From UBA6107 sp034430175 (lineage in GTDB: Bacteria; Chloroflexota; Anaerolineae; Anaerolineales; Anaerolineaceae): a DNA stretch of 64,000 bases. Positions 35,252-44,691 of the stretch are shown here, in pieces. Every line of letters starts with the position of its first letter. The first letter of the stretch is position 1. Location of the stretch: contig DAOUFI010000004.1 in NCBI GenBank assembly GCA_034430175.1, forward strand, positions 139,198 through 203,197. The letters are read 5' to 3'. The notes under the pieces were generated by a model that worked only from the letters and a program-made list of their open reading frames with translations, searched no databases and was not told the DNA's origin. The position numbers and the translations under genes were made by a program.

Positions 35252-36733
35252 ATGACGCCTTTCGATACTGTCAACATCGTCATCGATATCGGATCCTCCG
35301 GCATCCGCGCAGTTGCCTTTAACATCAAGGGCAAAGCCCTCGCGTCGGCCAGACGCAGCCACGAAACTTATTATCCACACCCTGGCTGGGCAGAACAAAA
35401 CCCTCTTGCCTGGCAGGAGGGCATGCTGCAATCATTAACCGAACTGGTACAAACCCTGCCGTTGGGAACGGAGTACAATGCCATTTCATTCACAGGTCAA
35501 TGCCCTACCTATGTTCCGGTTGATCGACAGATCGTCCCCCTTGGTAATGTATTGACCTACCAAGACAACCGCTCCGAAATCGAAGCTGATGAACTGGCAG
35601 ATCTGGTTGGCGTGGAATACATCCATGATCATTCCGGGCATAGTATTGAACCATTTTTCATTCTACCCAAGGTACTCTGGCACAAGAAACGAATGCCGGA
35701 ACTGTACTCCCGTCTGGGTAAAGTTCTGCAGCCTGTTGACTATTTGGAATATCTTCTCACTGGTAACTTGTATACTGACCCAGCTTATTCTTGCGGTACT
35801 TTGGTCTATGATCGTTATACCCGGGGTTGGAATGTGGAATTGCTGAGCAAACTGGGGTTGGATGTGAGCCTGTTCCCTGAACAGATAGTAAATTCTTGGG
35901 ACGTGGTGGGAACGATCAGTAACATGATCGCCGATCGCACCGGACTTCCGCGCGGGTTACGAGTAGTGCGGGGCGGGCCTGATAGCCAGTGTTGCGCTTT
36001 GGGTGTAGCAGCCATCGAAACCGATGTTCTAAGTAATATGTCAGGCACTTCCACCTGCCTCAATCGGACAGTGAAAGAAATCCTGCCAGACTTGCGTGTC
36101 GGACACTACATGCACGTCATCCCCGAACGGTGGAGCGCTGAAGTCGGACTAAACACCACGGGGGTCTCTCTGAAAAAGGTAGCCGGGATGCTCTTTGACG
36201 GTCTGAAGGAGCGTGAGATGTACGCCCGGGTGGAGGAAAGTGTGGCTCATTCACCAGCCGGAAGTAATGGATTGCTTTACTTCCCTTATCTCTCGAATGG
36301 TGAGCGTGACAACCAGGATGTTAAAGGTGGTTTTTACAACTTCAGCATGATGACCTCACGTGATGATATGATGCGGGCCGTGCTTGAAGGGGTTGCTTTT
36401 GCCGAAAAGGAACGCGCTGATCTGATGCTCCCCGACGGTGAAAAATTTGCCGCAATGCGAATTTCAGGTGGTGGCGCATCTTCTGACCGTTGGTGCCAAA
36501 TAAAGGCCGATGTGATGGATGTTCCGGTTTATGCTCTACATGATATTGACGCTGCTGATTTGGGAGCTGCTCTGCTGGCAACGGTGGGTACGGGTTTGGT
36601 CGAGGATTTTTTGGCCGCAATTAACATGTGCGACTTACACTATAGTGAATTCCACCCCGACCCGGCAAACGTGCCGCTATACAAAGAAGCGTATGAAAGA
36701 TTTTTGGGTTTTGAGAGAACCTTTTCCCGTTGA
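35252..36733 (+). CDS. FGGY family carbohydrate kinase
   Basis: 493 residues. The N-terminal actin-like ATPase domain starts VNIVIDIGSSGIRAVAFN with the phosphate loop; WAEQNPLAWQEGM and FTGQCPTYVPVD match the substrate-side segments of xylulo- and gluconokinases. The C-terminal domain has NMSGTSTCLNRTV, GLLYFPYLSNGER and RISGGGASSDRWCQIKADVMDVPV, the FGGY_C adenosine site. It should phosphorylate a sugar, sugar alcohol or sugar acid using ATP. Starts 10 bases after the phosphoesterase. Exact substrate not determinable. Confidence 0.93.
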   Translation: MTPFDTVNIVIDIGSSGIRAVAFNIKGKALASARRSHETYYPHPGWAEQNPLAWQEGMLQSLTELVQTLPLGTEYNAISFTGQCPTYVPVDRQIVPLGNVLTYQDNRSEIEADELADLVGVEYIHDHSGHSIEPFFILPKVLWHKKRMPELYSRLGKVLQPVDYLEYLLTGNLYTDPAYSCGTLVYDRYTRGWNVELLSKLGLDVSLFPEQIVNSWDVVGTISNMIADRTGLPRGLRVVRGGPDSQCCALGVAAIETDVLSNMSGTSTCLNRTVKEILPDLRVGHYMHVIPERWSAEVGLNTTGVSLKKVAGMLFDGLKEREMYARVEESVAHSPAGSNGLLYFPYLSNGERDNQDVKGGFYNFSMMTSRDDMMRAVLEGVAFAEKERADLMLPDGEKFAAMRISGGGASSDRWCQIKADVMDVPVYALHDIDAADLGAALLATVGTGLVEDFLAAINMCDLHYSEFHPDPANVPLYKEAYERFLGFERTFSR

Positions 36734-36784
36734 TAACACGCAGAGATATGATAATTGCTAAAAAGGAATTATGGAGTCGGAATT

Positions 36785-37528
36785 ATGGAGAACCGAAGCG
36801 AATTATTGAAAGAACAGGCATTACAGATCATCGATGCTGCTGAAAAGAAAGGGATTCCCATTCGTTTGTTAGGTGGAATGGCCGTTTATCTCACCTCCCC
36901 TTGCACTAAGAGCAGCCCTTACAATCGTGAGATCGCCGATCTGGATTTCGTGGTTACCAAGAAGAAAGCCTACCCGCTTGAAAAACTGTTGCCCACAATG
37001 GGTTTCGAAGCCGACCGCGAGTTCAATAGCATCCACGGAGAGTCGCGACTTCTCTTCTACTCTGAAATGGGCGACTTGGATATATTTGTAGGCGACTTCG
37101 CCCAGTGCCATCATATGGCCCTCGAAAAACTGATGAGTAGTACCCGCCTGACCATTCCCTTGGCCAACCTTCTGCTTACCAAACTCCAGGTGGTACAGAT
37201 CAACCAGAAGGATATTCTCGACATCCTGGCACTGCTGCACGACCACGATATCGTCCCCGATGGCGATCCCAATAACATAATCAGCCTGGCAGCGTTCAAC
37301 GCTATCCTGGCCGACGACTGGGGATGGTACACCACCTGCACTGACTCGCTAGATAAAGTGCAGCAATACGTTGGCAAAAATTTCAAAGACTCTGAACAGA
37401 AACTACTGAATGATAAGATCGACCTGCTGCGTAATAGCGCGGTCAACGCAAAGAAAAGCCTGAAATGGACGGTCCGTTCCAAAGTGGGCAGAAAAGTTCA
37501 GTGGTACGAATTACCTGAAGAAAAATAA
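36785..37528 (+). CDS. Nucleotidyltransferase-fold protein, unknown role
   Basis: 247 residues from MENRSELL, with GGAG seven bases upstream. The pattern LLGGMAVYL, ADLDFVVTK and GDLDIFVGD resembles the nucleotidyltransferase superfamily as seen in AbiEii-like proteins: GG motif, then Asp-x-Asp metal ligands and a third Asp. This suggests transfer of a nucleotide to an unknown acceptor. The gene is inside a sugar-type operon, where such a protein is not expected. It may modify a protein or activate a sugar; neither can be shown. The gene ends in a run of seven TAA triplets. Confidence 0.65.
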   Translation: MENRSELLKEQALQIIDAAEKKGIPIRLLGGMAVYLTSPCTKSSPYNREIADLDFVVTKKKAYPLEKLLPTMGFEADREFNSIHGESRLLFYSEMGDLDIFVGDFAQCHHMALEKLMSSTRLTIPLANLLLTKLQVVQINQKDILDILALLHDHDIVPDGDPNNIISLAAFNAILADDWGWYTTCTDSLDKVQQYVGKNFKDSEQKLLNDKIDLLRNSAVNAKKSLKWTVRSKVGRKVQWYELPEEK

Positions 37529-37546
37529 TAATAATAATAATAATAA
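37526..37546 (+). repeat. (TAA)7 microsatellite including the stop codon
   Basis: Seven perfect TAA triplets start at the stop codon of the nucleotidyltransferase-like gene and end 12 bases before the BtpA start codon, just upstream of its AAGGATGG ribosome site. Confidence 0.95.
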
Positions 37547-37558
37547 GGATGGTTTATC

Positions 37559-38374
37559 ATGAACTGGCTTAAAGATTTGTTCAATGTAGAAAAACCCATC
37601 ATCGCAATGTGCCATTTACAGCCATTACCCGGTGATCCGCATTACGACGATAAGGGTGGCATGGAAAAAGTGGTTGAGTTGGCCAGAAAAGACCTGCTTG
37701 CTCTGCAAGATGGTGGCGTGGATGGTATCATGTTTTCAAATGAGTTCAGCTTACCGTACCTAACCAAGACCGAACCCATCACGGCAATGGCCATGGCTCG
37801 CATCATCGGCGAACTGAAGAGCGAGATCAAGATCCCCTTCGGAGTCAATGTGCTCTGGGATGCTATTGCCTCGCTCGACCTGGCCGTGGCGGTGGATGGA
37901 AAGTTCATACGCGAGGTGATCACCGGTACTTACGCCAGCGACTTCGGACTATGGAACACTAATCCTGGTGCCACTGCCCGCCACCGCGCGCGCATGGGTG
38001 GTAAAGACGTTAAGATGCTCTACAATATTGTCCCTGAAGCGGCCAAGTACCTGGCCGACCGCGATATCGCCGAGATCGCCCGTACCACCGAGTTTAATAA
38101 CAAGCCCGACGCCATTTGTGTCTCGGGTATTACCGCCGGCAGCGAGACCGACACCCAGGTGCTCAAACTGGTAAAAGACGTGGTCAAAAACACACCAATC
38201 CTGTGTAACACCGGCTGCACCAAAGACAACGTGGTTAAGCAGCTCTCGGTCAGCGATGGCGCCATCAGTGCCACCACCTTCAAGGTTAATGGTGTGTTCG
38301 AAAATGCTGTCGACGTGGTCAGAGTTAAAGAGTTCATGGCGGTCGTTAAGGATTTCCGTAAAACCCTGCGCTAG
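37559..38374 (+). CDS. BtpA/SgcQ family TIM-barrel protein
   Basis: 271 residues. MCHLQPLPGDPHYD, GVDGIMFSNEFSLPY, PFGVNVLWDAIASLDLAVAV and AICVSGITAGSETD are typical of the BtpA/SgcQ family (PF03437), a TIM-barrel group. BtpA in cyanobacteria affects photosystem I, but SgcQ and many family members sit in sugar operons with kinases and isomerases, where they are probably enzymes of unknown reaction. Context here supports the sugar-operon role. It is directly followed by the epimerase gene with no gap. Confidence 0.9.
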   Translation: MNWLKDLFNVEKPIIAMCHLQPLPGDPHYDDKGGMEKVVELARKDLLALQDGGVDGIMFSNEFSLPYLTKTEPITAMAMARIIGELKSEIKIPFGVNVLWDAIASLDLAVAVDGKFIREVITGTYASDFGLWNTNPGATARHRARMGGKDVKMLYNIVPEAAKYLADRDIAEIARTTEFNNKPDAICVSGITAGSETDTQVLKLVKDVVKNTPILCNTGCTKDNVVKQLSVSDGAISATTFKVNGVFENAVDVVRVKEFMAVVKDFRKTLR

Positions 38375-39196
38375 GTGGCTGCCCCTTTGAAATACGGACT
38401 AATTTCCCTCGATTATCGACGTTTCCCGCTCGAAAAATGCTTCGCTGCGGCGAAAAAGTACGGCTTCGCCGCGGTGGAGCTGTGGGGTGGACGCCCGCAC
38501 GCCTACCCGCCTGACGTCAGGGCGGATGAAATACGCGGGATATTAGCGCTTAAAAAGCAGTACGGTATAGACATCCCCATGTATACCCCCAATGCCATAG
38601 GCCTGCCGGTAAACCTGTGCTCGTCAATGGCCGTGGAACGCGCCGAAGGCATGGCGTATCATAAGCTCGCCGTGGACACTGCGGCCGCCCTCGGCATCCC
38701 CAAGATGCTGGTGGTCGCCGACCATCCCGGCCACAACGCGGACTTGACGGAGGTGCGCCGGATATTCACGGACGAGATCGGCGAGCTGGTGAGATATGCC
38801 GAAAAAAAGGGCGTGATCATCGCTGTTGAGCCGCTGACGCCGATGGAAAGCCCGGTGGTCTCCACCTCGGCTGACTGCCTGGAGCTGCTACGATCTGTCG
38901 ACTCCCCTGCCCTGCACTTCGTGCTCGACATTGTCCCGCCGGTGGTGACAGCCGAGCCGCTTACGAACTACTTCACGCGCCTGGGCGAGCGCGTCAGCTA
39001 TGTGCATATCTGCAACAGCGACGGCAAGTCAGACGCTCACCTGGAACTCGATAACGGCATCCTCAATATTCACGATATGCTCAGCGAGATTCGCGGCTGC
39101 GAGTATGACGGAGACGTCATCGTCGAGCTGTACAGCGTCTCGCTCAACGACCCTGAGCGGGTTGTGTCCGGGGCGGCGCGAGTGTTAGGGCTGTAA
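38375..39196 (+). CDS. Sugar phosphate isomerase/epimerase family (AP_endonuc_2 TIM barrel)
   Basis: 273 residues from a GTG placed immediately after the BtpA stop codon (TAG-GTG). Xylose-isomerase-like barrel with metal ligands in IAVEPL (Glu), FVLDIVPP (Asp), YVHICNSDG (His) and VIVELYS (Glu), as in D-tagatose 3-epimerase and hydroxypyruvate isomerase. It would interconvert keto sugars or related compounds. It closes the seven-gene operon before a strong terminator. Confidence 0.9.
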   Translation: MAAPLKYGLISLDYRRFPLEKCFAAAKKYGFAAVELWGGRPHAYPPDVRADEIRGILALKKQYGIDIPMYTPNAIGLPVNLCSSMAVERAEGMAYHKLAVDTAAALGIPKMLVVADHPGHNADLTEVRRIFTDEIGELVRYAEKKGVIIAVEPLTPMESPVVSTSADCLELLRSVDSPALHFVLDIVPPVVTAEPLTNYFTRLGERVSYVHICNSDGKSDAHLELDNGILNIHDMLSEIRGCEYDGDVIVELYSVSLNDPERVVSGAARVLGL

Positions 39197-39216
39197 TACG
39201 GTTCGAGTTTATTAGA

Positions 39217-39246
39217 TCGGGAGATTCTAACATCTCCCGATTTTTT
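39217..39246 (+). terminator. Intrinsic terminator of the seven-gene operon
   Basis: Perfect 9-bp stem TCGGGAGAT (39217-39225) and ATCTCCCGA (39232-39240), loop 6, then TTTTTT. Confidence 0.95.
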
Positions 39247-39313
39247 GCGCCGGTTGATTCAAACGCTGATTTTCGCTAGAATTGGAGCATCAACACAATT
39301 TTGGAGGGAAACC

Positions 39314-40120
39314 ATGCTCAACCTGATTCGCAAATACCCGCTCGCGTTCTTCCTCATTCTCACACTTGCCATCAGTTGGCTGCCCTGGTACAGCGGCGGT
39401 AACGGTATCTTCGTCTTTGGACCGTCCATCGCCGGCGTGATCACTGTGGCCATCGTCAAAGGCAAAGACGGACTGCGCGACCTGCTGAAGCGGGCTTTGC
39501 AGTGGCGCGTGGGTCTCAAGTGGTGGCTGGTCGCCCTTTTCCTGCCTGCCCTGCTTACCCTGGTTGGGTTGGGAATCAATTTGCTCTTCGGCGCCAAGCT
39601 GCCCCTGTTAACATTCATTAAAGAGCAATGGTATTACCTGCCGTTGTTCTTCATTATCACTATCGTCGGCGGTCCGCTCGGAGAGGAGTTCGGCTGGCGT
39701 GGATTTGCCCTGCCCCGCCTGCAGGAGAAGGCCACTCCCCTGCTCGCTTCGGTCATCCTCGGGCTCATCTGGGGACTTTGGCACATCCCTCAGTTCTTCA
39801 ACCCCACCGCGGTGCACTATGAACTTGGATTGGTCCGCCTGCCCCTCTACGTGCTGGCTGAAGTCGGGTTGGCCACCATCATGACCTGGGTCTACAACAA
39901 GACCAAGGGCAGCCTGCTGGTTGGCGGATTGATCTACCACAACGCCGATAACTTCTGGGGCGTCGTGCTGCTGACCGGGGCCACCTTCACCACTGCCATG
40001 AACGGCAGCAACACCGCTCACACCGACCTGTGCCTGTGGACCATCTCCGCCATCGTTGGGCTCGTTGCCGCAGCGGTGATTGCCCTGTCCACGAAAGGCA
40101 GGCTGGGCAAGACAGAGTAG
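39314..40120 (+). CDS. CPBP family intramembrane metalloprotease
   Basis: 268 residues, about eight helices, from the ATG after GGAGGG. The CPBP/Abi motifs are complete: GGPLGEEFGWRGFALPRLQ carries the Glu-Glu and Arg, WGLWHIPQFF the first His, and GLIYHNADNF the second. Members cleave prenylated or membrane peptides; in bacteria some protect against self-made bacteriocins. It appears monocistronic. Confidence 0.92.
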   Translation: MLNLIRKYPLAFFLILTLAISWLPWYSGGNGIFVFGPSIAGVITVAIVKGKDGLRDLLKRALQWRVGLKWWLVALFLPALLTLVGLGINLLFGAKLPLLTFIKEQWYYLPLFFIITIVGGPLGEEFGWRGFALPRLQEKATPLLASVILGLIWGLWHIPQFFNPTAVHYELGLVRLPLYVLAEVGLATIMTWVYNKTKGSLLVGGLIYHNADNFWGVVLLTGATFTTAMNGSNTAHTDLCLWTISAIVGLVAAAVIALSTKGRLGKTE

Positions 40121-40286
40121 CACGCTCAAAACTTGGGAATCATGTTCCCAATACGGCGATGATATTGGATTGATAAGAATGTCCTCGTCATATCTTATCA
40201 GGAGGTATTTTATTTTCCGATCATCGCTTATTTGCATTTTCGCTTTCAATTTATTACAATCATCCCTACCTGGAGGTAACCATACA

Positions 40287-41417
40287 ATGCCCAAACAAAA
40301 CGCAATGATCGCCGCTTACCTAGACGAACGTTCCAGCGCCCTGCTCTACCAGACCATGGCTGAGGTTGAACAAGATCCACGCCTGGCTGAAGTGTACCGC
40401 CGCATTTCCGCTACTGAGACCGGACACGCCAACCGCTGGGCTGAGAAAGCCAAAGCGGATGGGATTATTGTGCCCGAATTCAAACCCTCGTGGCGCACCC
40501 GCACCCTGGCGCGCCTGGCAAAACGATTCGGACCCGCCATGATCCTGCCTGCCATCCAAAACATGGAGCGTACCGGCATTGCCGATTACTCTGGCATGGC
40601 CGACGCCAAAACGATGAAGAGCGAGGAGCAATCCCATTCGCGCCTCATCAACCAGATTACTGGCAGCATCCGTGGCGGTATGTCTGGCTCGGCGCTTGCC
40701 ATGCTTGAGGGACGCCACCGTTCCACCGGCGGCAACTCGCTGCGCGCCGCAGTTCTCGGCGCCAATGATGGCCTCGTTTCAAACCTTAGCCTGGTGATGG
40801 GTGTGGCTGGGGCGACCACGAGAACGGCGGACTCTCATGCCGTGCTCATTGCCGGTATTGCCGGTCTGCTGGCTGGTGCCATCTCGATGGCGCTGGGTGA
40901 ATGGCTCTCCGTGCAGTCCTCGCGCGAGCTGTATCACTACCAGATCCAGACCGAGAAGGAAGAGATCGAGCAGTCTCCCGAAGAAGAAATTCAGGAACTG
41001 GCGCTTATTTACGAATCGCGCGGAATTGCACCTGAGAACGCCAAACAGATGGCTGACCAGATGCTGGCCAATAAAGATACCGCCCTCGACACTCTGGCGC
41101 GCGAAGAACTCGGTGTGGACCCTGAAGAACTGGGTGGTTCTGCCTGGGAAGCCGCGCTGACCTCTTTCGTGCTCTTCACCATTGGAGCCATCATCCCCCT
41201 CTCACCGTTCTTCTTTACCTTTGGCAATCCAATGATTGCTGTGTTTATCAGCATCGGCGTTTCCGCGCTGGGGTTATTTGCCCTCGGCGCCGTCATCACC
41301 CTTTTCACCGGGCGTACCGTCCTCTTCTCGGGCATGCGCATGGTCGTCTTTGGGTTGGTCGCGGCCGCTGTTACCTTCGGGATCGGTAGTTTGATTGGTA
41401 CCAGTATTGGGGGGTAA
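40287..41417 (+). CDS. Ferritin-like/VIT1 fusion iron (manganese) transporter (MbfA-like)
   Basis: 376 residues. Residues ~1-135 form a ferritin-like (erythrin) domain with E14-type ligands in DERSSALLYQTMAEVEQD and ATETGHANRW, and SEEQSHSRL. Residues ~150-376 are a CCC1/VIT1 transporter (LRAAVLGANDGLVSNLSLVMGVAG, GAISMALGEWLSVQSSREL) with a Glu-rich cytoplasmic metal loop (QTEKEEIEQSPEEEIQEL). The fusion resembles MbfA, an inner-membrane exporter that removes excess iron or manganese. The start is supported by TGGAGG. Confidence 0.92.
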   Translation: MPKQNAMIAAYLDERSSALLYQTMAEVEQDPRLAEVYRRISATETGHANRWAEKAKADGIIVPEFKPSWRTRTLARLAKRFGPAMILPAIQNMERTGIADYSGMADAKTMKSEEQSHSRLINQITGSIRGGMSGSALAMLEGRHRSTGGNSLRAAVLGANDGLVSNLSLVMGVAGATTRTADSHAVLIAGIAGLLAGAISMALGEWLSVQSSRELYHYQIQTEKEEIEQSPEEEIQELALIYESRGIAPENAKQMADQMLANKDTALDTLAREELGVDPEELGGSAWEAALTSFVLFTIGAIIPLSPFFFTFGNPMIAVFISIGVSALGLFALGAVITLFTGRTVLFSGMRMVVFGLVAAAVTFGIGSLIGTSIGG

Positions 41418-41493
41418 ATTGGCAATTGAAAAGTGCTATAATTAATTACCTTCAGGTTAGGAAACAATTATTACAAGGTAATAACGCGCGGAA

Positions 41494-44400
41494 ATGGAAG
41501 CAAAGAGGGTGTCTGTTCATTTCGAACATCGAAAACGGGTGTGCTCAAGTCCACACCCGCTTTTTCGCATTATCCTAATCCTTTATTTTGCTTTCGCCGT
41601 TTTTTTTTCACCATTGCAAATTTCAACGGTCAGCGCCGAACCACTTCATAAAACAACTCAATCCTCATCAATTGGCATTAATGAGGATACCCTAACGATA
41701 CTTGGATTTGCCATCTTTACTGTTGGCATGGGGGTAGTTGCTGGAACCTTGATTACCAATCGGTCTTTGGTTAAGAAGATCAATAAGAGAACGAGAGAAT
41801 TGAAAGAAAGTGAGATGAAGTTTCGCAAAATCTTCGAGACTTCTCGAATTGGGATTGCCACGATTGATGAGAATGGGCATTTCCTATCTGCGAACCCGAC
41901 CTTGTTGGAAATCTTTGGCTATACAGAAAATGAATTTGCCGATTTGAGTATAAAAGACATTTCCTATCCGGAGGACCTGGCAGCCAACCTGGTTTTGATA
42001 GATGAATTATGGCACGACAAGCGCGAAAGCTATGTTCTTGAGAAACGCAACATCCATAAAGATGGTCATGTTATCCGCTGCCGGGTTACTGTCTCATTGG
42101 TACGGGATGTTGCAGGCAAACCGTTGTTTGCTATTTCCTTGGTCGAAGATATCACTGAGGATCATAAACTGAAGGTATTACGTGAAGCTATCTTCGAAAT
42201 TTATCAGGTAACTAACAGCGCTACTTCGCTGGAGCAGTTCTATTTGTCCATTTATGAGACTCTGGGAAAGATTATGCCGGTAGACAATTTCTTCGTCGGC
42301 CTGTTTGACCCAGATGATGGAATGCTTCATTTCCCCTTTGTGAGAGATCAATTCGATTCTTCTACCGCCTCCATCAAACCCGGTAAAACCTTATCCAGTT
42401 ATGTGATGAGGAAAAAGCAGCCTGTGCTGGTGGATGAAAAAAGATTCGATGAATTGTTACTGGCGGGTGAAATTGAACTGGTTGGTGCCAAACCGGTGGA
42501 GTGGCTTGGAGTTCCATTAATTATCGAAGATCAAGCAATTGGCGTGATGGTCGTCCAACACTATGATCAAAATTACCGTTTTGACTCAACGGATATCGAA
42601 GTTTTCACCTATGTTTCCAGTCAGTTGGCGACTACGATTGATAAAAGAAGGACGGAAGACGCTCTTATTCAATCAGACGCGGACATGCGCGCGCTGTTTG
42701 GCGCGATGACTGAGTTGGTCATGGTCCTGGACAAAGATGGGTGCTATCGGAAAATCGTTGGAACGAACACATCTTTACTCTACCGGCCTGCCAATGAATT
42801 GTTGGGGAGAACGCTGCATGAAGTGTTCGAGAGGGAAAAAGCGGATACATTGCTCTACTACATCCAGGAGACGCTGCGGACACATAAATTAACTGTGTTT
42901 GAGTATTCGATTCCCATCCAGGATAAAAACCTTTGGTTTTCGGCTTCGTTATCCCCAGTCACTGAAGACACGGTCATTTGGGTGGCTCGCGATATCACGG
43001 ATCGAAAAAATATGGAGGAAGCTCTCCGAGACAATGAGGTCCGCTACCATTCCTTGTTTGAATATTCTCCCATTTCTTTATGGGAAGAAGACTTTTCAAG
43101 TATCAAAAAGTATTTGAATTCGTTAGCCCAAAATGGTGTTACTGATTTTAGAAAATATCTCAGAGACAATCCCGATGAAGTAAAAAATATCCTTTCCCGC
43201 CTCCGAATCGTTGATGTCAATGAAGCTGCTTTACGACTCGTTCATGCCGAATCAAAAGAGCAATTGATCAATAATTTTGAGCGGATATTGGGAATAAACG
43301 ACAATGCTGGGATAATTCAACAATTGGCAAACGTTGCGGATGGAATCCTTGAATTCGATTTGGAAGCCACGAACAACACCCTTGATAATGAACCAATCAA
43401 TGTTTATATACATTGGTCGGTAAGCGCAGGGTACGAAGAAACACTGGAAGAGGTTATCCTTTCCATCGAAGATATTACTCCTCGCAAGAAGGCTGAAGCG
43501 ATACTACGGCACCGTTCGCGCTTTGAAGAACAGCTCACCGAAATATCGACCCGTTTCATCAACCTGGATTCGAAGGATTTGGACGTCGAGATCAACCGGG
43601 CCTTGCAAGAAATCGGGGTTCTCGAAGGGGCGGATTGTTTCTGTGTTTTCCGGCTCGATAGTGACAAAGAAACCATGTCGATCACGCATGAGTGGTGCGC
43701 TGAGGGGATTCCCTCGCGGAAGGCCGAATATCAGAATATTCCATTCAATCTATCCTCATGGTATAGAAATGTGGATCTGGACCAACCGGTGATCGTGAAC
43801 CGCCTGGATGATTTCCCCGCGGACGCGGTTTTTGAGCGGGAAAAGTTTCAGGCCTACAAGATACAATCGATAGCGTTTTTTCCGATGCGTGCCAACCAGA
43901 AATTACTTGGTTGCCTGGGTTTCGAATCGGTAAAGAATAAACGGGAATGGGATCAGGATACTGCCCTGATGTTACAACAGGTTGCCAACGTGCTCAGTAA
44001 CGCTATCGAGCGCGCGCGGCTACTCAATGAACTGGAAGACCGAGCCGTCCGCGACGAAATGACGGGAGTGTTCAACCGCCGCGGCTTTTTGGAAATGGCT
44101 AATCTGGAATTGATACGCGCCAGCCGCTTTGGACGGCCCGTTTCGATTATCCTTTTTGACATCGACCAATTGAAACAGATTAACGATACGCTCGGTCATA
44201 TCGTTGGTGACCGCGTGATCAAGGCGGTGATCAAAGGCGCCAAACGCAGCGTGCGGCAGATCGATCTGCTCGGACGCTGGGGGGGTGATGAATTTGTTAT
44301 CCTCTTGCCTGAAGCGGACCTGTCTTCCGTGAATAAAATCGCGGATCGCCTGTGTAAGGATATCCGTGCTCACTCATTAAGTATTGATGGAAAAAAGATC

Positions 44401-44532
44401 GCCATGACGGTCAGCGTGGGCGTAGCCACCACCGATGGCGCTGTCTTCTCGATTGACGAGCTGTTCAGCCGAGCCGACCGCGCCCTCTACGAAGCCAAGC
44501 AGGCTGGCCGCGACTGCGTCAAGGTTGGCTAA
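41494..44532 (+). CDS. Membrane-bound PAS/GAF sensor diguanylate cyclase
   Basis: 1012 residues. A signal-like helix (~24-42), extracytoplasmic ~25 residues and a second helix (~66-88) anchor it. Then PAS (~107-225), GAF (~240-390), PAS (~395-510), a second PAS-like region (~515-670), GAF (~690-845) and GGDEF (~850-1012). The active site GGDEF is intact at 930-934 (RWGGDEF) and an inhibitory RxxD I-site (RQID, 921-924) lies five residues upstream. It should make cyclic di-GMP from two GTP with product inhibition, gated by unknown signals. No EAL domain. No c-di-GMP receptor is recognised nearby, though surface-glycan genes are. Confidence 0.94.
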   Translation: MEAKRVSVHFEHRKRVCSSPHPLFRIILILYFAFAVFFSPLQISTVSAEPLHKTTQSSSIGINEDTLTILGFAIFTVGMGVVAGTLITNRSLVKKINKRTRELKESEMKFRKIFETSRIGIATIDENGHFLSANPTLLEIFGYTENEFADLSIKDISYPEDLAANLVLIDELWHDKRESYVLEKRNIHKDGHVIRCRVTVSLVRDVAGKPLFAISLVEDITEDHKLKVLREAIFEIYQVTNSATSLEQFYLSIYETLGKIMPVDNFFVGLFDPDDGMLHFPFVRDQFDSSTASIKPGKTLSSYVMRKKQPVLVDEKRFDELLLAGEIELVGAKPVEWLGVPLIIEDQAIGVMVVQHYDQNYRFDSTDIEVFTYVSSQLATTIDKRRTEDALIQSDADMRALFGAMTELVMVLDKDGCYRKIVGTNTSLLYRPANELLGRTLHEVFEREKADTLLYYIQETLRTHKLTVFEYSIPIQDKNLWFSASLSPVTEDTVIWVARDITDRKNMEEALRDNEVRYHSLFEYSPISLWEEDFSSIKKYLNSLAQNGVTDFRKYLRDNPDEVKNILSRLRIVDVNEAALRLVHAESKEQLINNFERILGINDNAGIIQQLANVADGILEFDLEATNNTLDNEPINVYIHWSVSAGYEETLEEVILSIEDITPRKKAEAILRHRSRFEEQLTEISTRFINLDSKDLDVEINRALQEIGVLEGADCFCVFRLDSDKETMSITHEWCAEGIPSRKAEYQNIPFNLSSWYRNVDLDQPVIVNRLDDFPADAVFEREKFQAYKIQSIAFFPMRANQKLLGCLGFESVKNKREWDQDTALMLQQVANVLSNAIERARLLNELEDRAVRDEMTGVFNRRGFLEMANLELIRASRFGRPVSIILFDIDQLKQINDTLGHIVGDRVIKAVIKGAKRSVRQIDLLGRWGGDEFVILLPEADLSSVNKIADRLCKDIRAHSLSIDGKKIAMTVSVGVATTDGAVFSIDELFSRADRALYEAKQAGRDCVKVG

Positions 44533-44653
44533 TAACCTCCCCCGCTTAATCCTTTTCAATTTCTTGTCTTGAAAAAAGACGGATTTGTAGTTCTATGTTG
44601 CAATTAATGGGGTTTGAAGGGCGATAAATGGCTACACGCAATTTTAGTAATAA

Positions 44654-44681
44654 GTCCGGGAGGTCTCTTCCTCTCCCGGAC
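44654..44681 (-). terminator. Terminator-like hairpin after leftward membrane-protein gene
   Basis: GTCCGGGAG (44654-44662) pairs with CTCCCGGAC (44673-44681). The T-run on the minus strand is weak (TTATTACTAAAATT). It may serve both convergent genes. Confidence 0.6.
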
Positions 44682-44691
44682 CTAAATTTCT

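Noticed and set aside
39608..40294. 228-codon minus-strand open frame
   Set aside because: Antisense to the CPBP protease gene, whose motifs are complete.
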